From: Litorivita pollutaquae
Lineage (GTDB): Bacteria; Pseudomonadota; Alphaproteobacteria; Rhodobacterales; Rhodobacteraceae
Direction: 5' to 3'
NCBI RefSeq assembly: GCF_003205515.1
Contig: NZ_KZ826481.1
Coordinates: forward strand, 228,660 to 292,659
Length of the DNA: 64,000 nt
The number at the start of each line of letters is the position of its first letter. Position 1 is the first letter of the stretch. Under the pieces are notes generated by a model that saw nothing but the letters and a program-made list of their open reading frames with translations, made no database searches and was not told the DNA's origin. Positions 57,761 to 64,000 of the stretch are shown here, one piece after another. The position numbers and the translations under genes were made by a program.

Positions 57761-58141
57761 GCCGTCTCCTTCTGACGTGATCTGCACGGTCGGCTTCGAC
57801 CCATGTTCCTTTTTGTTCGAAACACTTTGCTGTGGTTTCCCATCCAAATCAAGTCAGAGCACATTCCGCGCCGGATTTTCGTGTTTTTTATGGCCTTATA
57901 GTGACAGCGGCCAAACAACAGGCAACGAGCGTGCGACTCGAATCACCCAAATCCGAAAGAGATTCGGCGGAAAATCCGCACAAGGCAGCGCATCTCTCCA
58001 CGACGACCGCGATATTTGCCGCTCCAATCGCCTGAATCCGCAGGTAATTTCGAAAAAAGAACAGAAACGAAAGCATCCACATTGACGCATCGCCGCAAAT
58101 CGTGTGTGTTTGCGCAATCAGTTACGCTTTGGGAGGGGCGC
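57761..58141. promoter_or_regulatory. glpR-glpD divergent regulatory region
   Basis: A 381-bp gap without a gene. It contains TTCGAAA-like elements that may be GlpR sites: TTTTGTTCGAAACA (57811-57824), TTTTCGTGTTTTTT (57876-57889) and TTTCGAAAAAAGAACAGAAACGAAAG in parts at 58048-58073 (two CGAAA boxes, 17 bp apart). TTGACG at 58082 is a candidate -35 for glpD, without a good -10. Known GlpR operators also centre on TTCG/CGAA; the assignment is inferred. Confidence 0.4.
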
Positions 58142-59782
58142 GTGACCAACTCCGCACCACAAAAGCAAATCTACGACCTGCTCGTCATCGGCGGCGGCAT
58201 CAATGGATGCGGCATCGCCAGAGATGCGGCCGGACGCGGGCTCACTGTCGCCTTGGCCGAGATGAATGATCTGGCCTCTGCGACGTCCTCTGCTTCGACC
58301 AAACTGTTCCATGGCGGGCTGCGGTATCTTGAATATTTCGAAGTGCGGCTGGTGCGTGAGGCGTTGATCGAGCGCGAAATCTTGCTGCGCGCGATGCCGC
58401 ATATCTCTTGGCCGATGCGCTTCGTTCTGCCCTACCACACCGACATGCGGTTCGAAGGCGGCACCCCAACGTCGACACTGATGTCGGCGGTAATGCCGTG
58501 GATGAAGGGCCGCCGCCCGGCGTGGCTCATCCGGCTTGGCCTGTTTTTATACGACCATCTTGGCGGACGCAAAATCCTGCCTGCGACCAAGACAATCGAC
58601 CTGAAGACCGCCCCCGAAGGCACGCCACTCAAAGAAAAATTTCTCACGGCCTATGAATACTCCGATTGCTGGATCGAGGATTCGCGTCTTGTGGTCCTCA
58701 ACGCCCGCGATGCACAGGCGCGCGGCGCCCAGATCTGGACCGGACAAAAGGTCCTCTCGGCGAGCCGCGCCGGCGATATCTGGGAGGTGCAGGTCGAAAC
58801 CCGCGAAACCGGCGCGACCCGCACCGTGCAAGCCCGCATGTTGATCAACGCGGCGGGGCCATGGGTCGGCGATGTGATCCAAAATAAAGTGCGCATAGAT
58901 ACCACCGAAGGCGTGCGACTTGTGCGCGGCAGCCATATCGTCACCCGCAAGCTCTACGACCATGACAAATGCTATTTTTTCCAAGGCACCGACGGGCGGA
59001 TCATTTTTGCCATTCCCTATGAGCAGGATTTCACCTTGATCGGCACGACCGATGCCGAACATTCTGATCCCGACACGCGCCCCGTCTGCACCGATGCCGA
59101 GCGCGACTACCTTTGCGCCTTTGCCAGCGATTATTTCAAAATCCCTGTGACCCCAGACGATATCGTCTGGACCTATTCCGGAGTCCGGCCGCTTTATGAT
59201 GATGGTGCCAGCTCTGCCACCGCCGCAACGCGCGACTATACGCTCAAGGTGGACGACAACGGCGGTGCGCCGGTCCTGAATGTGTTTGGCGGAAAAATCA
59301 CCACTTACCGCCGCCTCGCCGAAAGCGCCATGGAGTTGATTGCGCCCTATTTTGAGAAGGCTGGCCCCAAATGGACCGCCGGTGTCGCCCTGCCCGGGGG
59401 GGATTTCGACGTGGATGGGTTTGAAAGGCTTTTGGCGGATTTACAGCGTGATTTCGCCTTCCTTCCGGCCAAACTTGCCCGCCGGTTGTGCCGCGCCTAT
59501 GGCACCGAAGCGGGCGATCTTCTGGCCGACGCCACCTCGCTCGCGGATCTCGGCGACGACTTTGGCGCGGGATTATATGCCGCCGAAGTGCGCTGGTTGA
59601 TGGACCGCGAATATGCCCGCCATGCCGACGACGTGGTGTGGCGGCGCTCTAAATTGGGCCTGCGGATGGATACGGACCAGATTTCAACGCTTGAAACATG
59701 GATGAGCGCCCATCGCGCCGAAGGAAGCCGCAGAATGGAACGGAATATGACCTCCGAGGCAAAGACAGGAGGTGCGTCATGA
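58142..59782 (+). CDS. glpD: Glycerol-3-phosphate dehydrogenase (FAD, aerobic)
   Basis: Oxidises glycerol-3-phosphate to dihydroxyacetone phosphate and passes electrons to the quinone pool at the inner membrane. It is 546 residues. The FAD motif is VIGGGINGCGIARDAAGRGL (from residue 15), followed by STKLFHGGLRYLEYFEVRLVREAL and the family signature GGKITTYRRLAE. GTG 58142, after GGGAGGGG, gives the typical N-terminus; earlier codons are unrelated. It begins the glpDSTPQU operon and overlaps glpS by four bases. Confidence 0.95.
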   Translation: MTNSAPQKQIYDLLVIGGGINGCGIARDAAGRGLTVALAEMNDLASATSSASTKLFHGGLRYLEYFEVRLVREALIEREILLRAMPHISWPMRFVLPYHTDMRFEGGTPTSTLMSAVMPWMKGRRPAWLIRLGLFLYDHLGGRKILPATKTIDLKTAPEGTPLKEKFLTAYEYSDCWIEDSRLVVLNARDAQARGAQIWTGQKVLSASRAGDIWEVQVETRETGATRTVQARMLINAAGPWVGDVIQNKVRIDTTEGVRLVRGSHIVTRKLYDHDKCYFFQGTDGRIIFAIPYEQDFTLIGTTDAEHSDPDTRPVCTDAERDYLCAFASDYFKIPVTPDDIVWTYSGVRPLYDDGASSATAATRDYTLKVDDNGGAPVLNVFGGKITTYRRLAESAMELIAPYFEKAGPKWTAGVALPGGDFDVDGFERLLADLQRDFAFLPAKLARRLCRAYGTEAGDLLADATSLADLGDDFGAGLYAAEVRWLMDREYARHADDVVWRRSKLGLRMDTDQISTLETWMSAHRAEGSRRMERNMTSEAKTGGAS

Positions 59783-60867
59783 CATTGAAACTCGAAGGCG
59801 TCTCAAAGATTGTTCAGGGGCAGGTACATATCCACCCCACCGATCTGACGCTGGAAAATGGCACGATGAATGTGCTTTTGGGTCCGACCTCGGCGGGCAA
59901 AACCTCGCTCATGCGTTTAATGGCCGGATTGGATGCGCCAACCCGTGGCCGCATCTATTGGAACGGCACGGATGTCACCGGAATACGGGTGCAGGATCGC
60001 GGCGTGGCAATGGTTTACCAGCAATTCATCAACTACCCCTCCATGTCGGTTTATGACAATATTGCCTCGCCTTTGAAGCTATTAGGCAAATCCAAGGTTG
60101 AGATTGATCAATCCGTGCAAAAGGCTGCAGCCTTGATGAAGCTCGACGGCATGTTGGATCGCAAGCCCTTGGAGCTATCGGGCGGGCAACAACAACGTTG
60201 CGCCCTTGCGCGCGCCCTGGTCAAGGATGCGGGGCTTGTTCTTCTCGACGAACCTCTTGCCAATCTGGACTATAAGCTGCGTGAAGAATTGCGGATCGAG
60301 ATCCCAAAAATCTTTGAAGAGGCCGGCAGCATTTTCGTCTATGCCACCACGGAGCCGGAAGAGGCGCTTTTGCTGGGGGGCAACACGGCAACGCTTTGGC
60401 AGGGCCGCGTCACGCAATTTGGCCCAACACCAGAGGTCTACCGCCGCCCGACCGATGCGACTACGGCGCGGGTATTTTCCGACCCGCCGATGAATTTCCT
60501 CGACGTGACCAAAACCGGCGCAAAATTGATATTTGGCACGGGGCAATCGGCCCCTGCGACCGGCCTCTTGGCGGGACTTCCCGATGGGCGATACACCGCA
60601 GGGTTCCGGCCCAATCATCTGGAAATAAACAAGCATGTTGAAAGCGCAATGCGGTTCGACACCCTGCTTCGCGTCACCGAGCTGACCGGCTCGGAAACCT
60701 TTGTGCATCTTGACCACGACGGCGCACGCTGGGTCGGATTGATCCATGGGGTTCACAAATTGGCCATTGGCGCGCCGCTCCCAGTCTATCTGGATCCGGC
60801 GCATGTTTACATCTTTGACCCTGACGGTGCGCTGGTCGCGCCGGCGGGCTATGCGGCAGCGGCCTGA
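59779..60867 (+). CDS. glpS: Glycerol ABC transporter ATP-binding protein GlpS
   Basis: One of two ATPases of the GlpSTPQV glycerol importer, 362 residues including the C-terminal TOBE-like domain. Walker A GPTSAGKT (35-42), signature LSGGQQQR (133-140) and Walker B LVLLDEP (153-159) are intact. The H-loop is not: VYATTEPEEA places Thr191 where the catalytic His normally stands. Start ATG overlaps the glpD stop (ATGA) and follows AGGAGG. Pairs with GlpT, which has complementary defects. Confidence 0.9.
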   Translation: MTLKLEGVSKIVQGQVHIHPTDLTLENGTMNVLLGPTSAGKTSLMRLMAGLDAPTRGRIYWNGTDVTGIRVQDRGVAMVYQQFINYPSMSVYDNIASPLKLLGKSKVEIDQSVQKAAALMKLDGMLDRKPLELSGGQQQRCALARALVKDAGLVLLDEPLANLDYKLREELRIEIPKIFEEAGSIFVYATTEPEEALLLGGNTATLWQGRVTQFGPTPEVYRRPTDATTARVFSDPPMNFLDVTKTGAKLIFGTGQSAPATGLLAGLPDGRYTAGFRPNHLEINKHVESAMRFDTLLRVTELTGSETFVHLDHDGARWVGLIHGVHKLAIGAPLPVYLDPAHVYIFDPDGALVAPAGYAAAA

Positions 60868-60876
60868 GGAGCGGAT

Positions 60877-61959
60877 ATGGCGAAAATCACTCTGGACAAT
60901 CTGGCGCACAGTTATCTTCCCAACCCGCAAAGCGAGGAAGATTTCGCGCTTAAAGAACTCAACCACGATTGGGTGGATGGCGAAGCCTATGCCCTGCTTG
61001 GGGCGTCAGGCTGCGGAAAATCCACCCTGTTGAACATCATTTCCGGCCTGTTGCAGCCCAGCCAAGGGCGGATTTTATTCAATGATGTCGACGTGACCCA
61101 CGCCCCCACCGCCGAGCGCAACATCGCGCAGGTGTTCCAGTTTCCTGTGGTCTATGACACGATGACGGTGCGCGACAATCTCGCTTTTCCGTTGAAAAAC
61201 CGTGGCGAAGATCCCGCCTATATCGCCAGCCGTGTGCAGCAAATTGCGCAGATGATCGGCATGGAAGATGTGCTCGGTCGCAAGGCGCGCGGCCTGACAG
61301 CAGATGCGAAGCAGAAAATCTCTCTCGGGCGCGGCATGGTGCGCGAGGACGTGAATGCGCTTTTGTTTGACGAACCGCTGACCGTGATTGACCCACATAT
61401 GAAATGGGAATTGCGCACACAGCTCAAGAGTCTGCACCATGAATTCGGGCACACGATGATTTATGTCACCCATGACCAGACCGAAGCGTTGACCTTCGCG
61501 GATAAAGTCGTGGTGATGTATGACGGGCGCGTGGTGCAAATCGGCACGCCGGAGGAATTGTTCGCACGCCCCGAACATACATTCGTCGGATATTTCATCG
61601 GCTCGCCGGGGATGAACGTTTTGCCCGCGCAGGTCAGCGGCGCCATGGCCCATGTCGGCGGCGCGGAGATTGCATTGGGCGCCTTCTACGGCGCCACCGA
61701 GGGTAAGATCGAAATCGGTGTCCGCCCCGAATTCACCCGACTTTCGGCGCGCGAGGGTCTGCCGGTCAACATCCGCCGGGTTGAGGATGTTGGCCGCCAC
61801 AAGATCGTGCGCGCCGAAGTTTTCGGGAATGAAATCAATATTATATCTGGCGAAGATGAAGAGATTTCTGCGGATATGACCCGCGTCACATTCGATGCCG
61901 CCGCGATCAACGTCTATCGCAACGATTGGCGCGTCGCGCCGCTAGGAGTGGCCGCCTGA
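60877..61959 (+). CDS. glpT: Glycerol ABC transporter ATP-binding protein GlpT (ABC type)
   Basis: The second ATPase of the Glp glycerol importer, 360 residues, unrelated to the E. coli GlpT antiporter. It has Walker A GASGCGKS (42-49), Walker B LLFDEP (162-167) and H-loop His199 (YVTHDQTEAL). The signature motif is degenerate: LTADAKQKISLGRG (140-153) instead of LSGGQ. A C-terminal regulatory TOBE-like domain follows (about 240-360). It starts 9 bp after glpS, and its stop overlaps the glpP start by one base (TGATG). Confidence 0.9.
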   Translation: MAKITLDNLAHSYLPNPQSEEDFALKELNHDWVDGEAYALLGASGCGKSTLLNIISGLLQPSQGRILFNDVDVTHAPTAERNIAQVFQFPVVYDTMTVRDNLAFPLKNRGEDPAYIASRVQQIAQMIGMEDVLGRKARGLTADAKQKISLGRGMVREDVNALLFDEPLTVIDPHMKWELRTQLKSLHHEFGHTMIYVTHDQTEALTFADKVVVMYDGRVVQIGTPEELFARPEHTFVGYFIGSPGMNVLPAQVSGAMAHVGGAEIALGAFYGATEGKIEIGVRPEFTRLSAREGLPVNIRRVEDVGRHKIVRAEVFGNEINIISGEDEEISADMTRVTFDAAAINVYRNDWRVAPLGVAA

Positions 61960-62831
61960 TGGAAAAGACAGTCAATCAAAAGGCATGGTTTCTGGTACTG
62001 CCGGTGTTGATCCTTGTGGCATTTTCGGCGGTGATCCCGTTGATGACCGTGGTGAATTACGCCTTTCAAGACACGTTCGGGAACAACAAATTCTTCTGGG
62101 CGGGTCTGGAATGGTTCGAAGAATTGCTCGACAGCGAACGGATGTGGGGCGCATTGGGGCGGCAATTGGCATTTTCGGGCATCATCCTCGCCATCGAGGT
62201 GCCCTTGGGAATTTTTGTGGCGTTGCATATGCCGAAAAAGGGATTTTGGGCGAGCTTTTGCCTCGTGTTGATGTCCCTGCCTTTGTTGATCCCGTGGAAT
62301 GTCGTCGGGACGATTTGGCAGGTTTTTGGCCGTGTCGACATTGGCCTTTTGGGTTATACCCTTGATAAATTGGGGATTTCCTACAACTACACGCAAGATT
62401 TCTTTGCCGCTTGGGCGACCGTGATCGTCATGGATGTTTGGCATTGGACCTCTTTGGTGGCGCTTTTGGCCTATGCCGGTTTGCAATCCATTCCCGACGC
62501 CTATTACCAAGCCGCAAAAATCGATCAGGCCAGTCGTTGGAAGGTGTTCCGCTACATCGAGTTACCCAAGATGCAGGGCGTGTTGATGATCGCCATTCTG
62601 CTGCGGTTTATGGACAGTTTCATGATCTATACCGAACCCTTTGTGGTGACCGGTGGCGGTCCGGGCAATTCGACGACCTTCTTGTCAATCGACCTCGTGA
62701 AGATGGCATTGGGGCAGTTTGACCTTGGTCCTGCGGCGGCCTTCTCATTGATGTATTTCCTCGTGATCCTGTTGATTTCATGGGTGTTCTACACCGTGAT
62801 GACGAACCTCGACAAAAGGGATGGAGTGTAA
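61959..62831 (+). CDS. glpP: Glycerol ABC transporter permease GlpP
   Basis: A 290-residue inner-membrane permease of the MalF type with six helices. The EAA loop reads YYQAAKIDQASRWKVFRYIELPKMQ (about 180-205), the contact site with the ATPases. The first helix (WFLVLPVLILVAFSAVIPL) is at about 9-28. Coupled to glpT upstream and to glpQ downstream (TAATG). Substrate specificity is inferred from the operon. Confidence 0.93.
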   Translation: MEKTVNQKAWFLVLPVLILVAFSAVIPLMTVVNYAFQDTFGNNKFFWAGLEWFEELLDSERMWGALGRQLAFSGIILAIEVPLGIFVALHMPKKGFWASFCLVLMSLPLLIPWNVVGTIWQVFGRVDIGLLGYTLDKLGISYNYTQDFFAAWATVIVMDVWHWTSLVALLAYAGLQSIPDAYYQAAKIDQASRWKVFRYIELPKMQGVLMIAILLRFMDSFMIYTEPFVVTGGGPGNSTTFLSIDLVKMALGQFDLGPAAAFSLMYFLVILLISWVFYTVMTNLDKRDGV

Positions 62832-63670
62832 TGGCTGATCGTTCTGCACAGCGGCGCAAACCCACCCTGCGGTTCAATAGTTCCGTGGTAGTGATGGGGC
62901 TTTATCTGCTGTTCCTGCTCTTGCCGATCTACTGGCTGTTCAACATGAGCCTAAAGAGCAATTCGGAAATTCTGGGACAATTCTCGCTTTGGCCGCGCGA
63001 TCTCACCTTGCGCAATTATGTGGTGATCCTAACCGATGCGAGCTGGTATATGGGCTACGTGAACTCCTTGATCTATGTGGTTATAAACACGGTGATTTCC
63101 ATCGCGGTTGCCCTGCCCGCCGCCTATGCGTTTTCGCGCTACAGCTTCTTGGGCGACAAACATCTGTTTTTCTGGCTGCTGACCAACCGGATGGCCCCGC
63201 CTGCGGTCTTCGCATTGCCGTTTTTCCAACTCTATTCCTCAGTCGGATTGTTCGACACGCATATCGCCGTGGCCCTCGCGCATTGCCTGTTCAACGTGCC
63301 TTTGGCGGTGTGGATTTTGGAAGGATTCATGCGCGGCGTGCCCAAAGAGATCGACGAGACTGCCTATATCGACGGCTACGGGTTCGGGCGGTTTTTTACG
63401 AGAATTTTCATGCCCTTGATCGCCAGCGGTATCGGCGTCGCCGCCTTCTTTTGCTTTATGTTCTCATGGGTTGAATTGCTGTTGTCGCGCACATTGACAT
63501 CGGTCGAGGCCAAACCCATCGCCGCCACGATGACCCGCACAGCAGGCGCGTCAGGCATGGATTGGGGCGTCTTGGCCGCAGCCGGGATTTTAACAATCGT
63601 TCCGGGGGCTTTGGTGATCTATTTCGTACGCAATTACATTGCAAAGGGCTTTGCCCTTGGGCGGGTGTGA
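62831..63670 (+). CDS. glpQ: Glycerol ABC transporter permease GlpQ
   Basis: A 279-residue MalG-type permease with six helices, partner of GlpP. The EAA loop is EIDETAYIDGYGFGRFFTRIFMPL (about 177-200), with the conserved Gly in the middle. Unrelated to the E. coli glycerophosphodiesterase of the same name. The start shares one base with the glpP stop. The window contains no binding protein, which should follow the DUF2160 gene beyond the right edge. Confidence 0.93.
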   Translation: MADRSAQRRKPTLRFNSSVVVMGLYLLFLLLPIYWLFNMSLKSNSEILGQFSLWPRDLTLRNYVVILTDASWYMGYVNSLIYVVINTVISIAVALPAAYAFSRYSFLGDKHLFFWLLTNRMAPPAVFALPFFQLYSSVGLFDTHIAVALAHCLFNVPLAVWILEGFMRGVPKEIDETAYIDGYGFGRFFTRIFMPLIASGIGVAAFFCFMFSWVELLLSRTLTSVEAKPIAATMTRTAGASGMDWGVLAAAGILTIVPGALVIYFVRNYIAKGFALGRV

Positions 63671-63710
63671 TCATGGGCTTTGTGATATTTAGCCACAACC
63701 AAGGAGCGGC

Positions 63711-63986
63711 ATGATGGCCTGGATGGCATGGACATGGCCGACGGCGATTTTCTTTTGCGTGATCGCTGCGCTTTTGATCGTTTTTACTGTTTTGGCGATC
63801 AAATTCCCCGAGACCCCGCGCAAAGGCATTTTGCAAATTGAAACCACGCGCGGCGACCGGTTGTTCATCACACTGCTCGGCTCGGCTTTTATCAATCTCG
63901 CATGGCTTGCTATGGGGTTTGGCCCCCAACCCTATGCAATGATTGTCTGCTTTATCTACGCCCTCGCGGTTTTCCGCTGGGTCTAG
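63711..63986 (+). CDS. DUF2160 small integral membrane protein (GlpU-like)
   Basis: A 91-residue membrane protein with three hydrophobic segments (about 5-27, 50-67 and 73-88) and the family opening MAWMAWTWPTAIFF. The middle loop FPETPRKGILQIETTRGDRLFI is conserved in DUF2160 members. In the described Rhizobium glpDSTPQUV operon the equivalent gene is glpU, whose function is unknown but which always travels with this importer. AAGGAG precedes ATG 63711; a second ATG follows at once. The operon continues past the window edge. Confidence 0.88.
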   Translation: MMAWMAWTWPTAIFFCVIAALLIVFTVLAIKFPETPRKGILQIETTRGDRLFITLLGSAFINLAWLAMGFGPQPYAMIVCFIYALAVFRWV

Positions 63987-64000
63987 ATGAGACCACCGCA

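Noticed and set aside
60877-61959. glpT as the glycerol-3-phosphate/phosphate antiporter of E. coli
   Set aside because: The product is an ABC ATPase, not a twelve-helix transporter; the shared symbol comes from a different naming scheme.
63673-63714. A 13-codon frame between glpQ and the DUF2160 gene that overlaps the latter's start
   Set aside because: Too short to judge, with no ribosome binding site. It could aid translational coupling but nothing supports it as a gene.

Overview
The window is chromosomal DNA of an alphaproteobacterium, almost certainly a member of the Rhodobacterales (Roseobacter/Rhodobacter group). The reasons are the VPLPA-type sorting tail, the ccmABCDG block in helABCDX-like order, heterotetrameric sarcosine oxidase, the Glp ABC glycerol importer, the alpha/beta-hydrolase-OsmC fusion and DUF6314. 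Base composition and codon use look even throughout. I see no transposase, integrase, prophage, CRISPR array or rRNA. The genus cannot be fixed from this sequence alone.

Layout. 0-4 kb: a tRNA-Leu, a large chemoreceptor and a Hint-domain protein. 4-9.3 kb: nnr (metabolite repair) divergent from glnB-glnA (nitrogen assimilation), then a periplasmic lytic transglycosylase and a small glyoxalase-superfamily protein. 9.3-16 kb: a heme-dependent N-demethylase-like gene coupled to a secreted unknown, a hydrolase-OsmC fusion, purB, a 51-residue secreted protein, an isolated divergent FliG and a DUF1223 protein. 16.4-19.9 kb: acnA and a VPLPA-CTERM protein. 20-26.4 kb: a leftward block yajC, fused secDF, an Mth938-like gene, then ccmA-B-C-D-G (membrane translocation followed by cytochrome c maturation). 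26.6-37 kb: serS, a membrane protein, the yfgM-bamB-der cluster (outer-membrane assembly and ribosome biogenesis), an Atm1-type ABC exporter and a LysM protein. 37-39.5 kb: LOG protein, RarD-like transporter and Fe superoxide dismutase. 39.6-45 kb: the soxBDAG operon for sarcosine oxidation. 45-49.3 kb: ccmI-ruvX-DUF1289, a TauE-like exporter and dusA.

49.5-53.2 kb is an acyl-CoA module: an acyl-CoA dehydrogenase, a TetR-family regulator and a crotonase. The same 14-bp palindrome (CTGACA-NN-TGTCAG) sits on the predicted promoters of the dehydrogenase and of the crotonase/regulator pair, so a local TetR regulon can be read directly from the sequence. 53.6-56.8 kb encodes a TRAP transporter (dctP, hairpin, dctQ-dctM). 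57-64 kb is a glycerol/glycerol-3-phosphate locus: divergent glpR, then glpD-glpS-glpT-glpP-glpQ and a DUF2160 (glpU-like) gene in a tightly overlapping operon that runs off the window. The substrate-binding protein and glycerol kinase probably lie beyond the edge.

Most genes are ordinary core metabolism. The points most worth a second look are the paired TetR operators and the approximately 430-nt leader of the dehydrogenase, the complementary active-site degeneracy of the two Glp ATPases, a 15-bp tandem repeat inside the sox operon, a Hint protein without its nucleophile, an orphan divergent FliG, a crotonase lacking both hydratase glutamates, and a fused SecDF cut off from yajC by a terminator.
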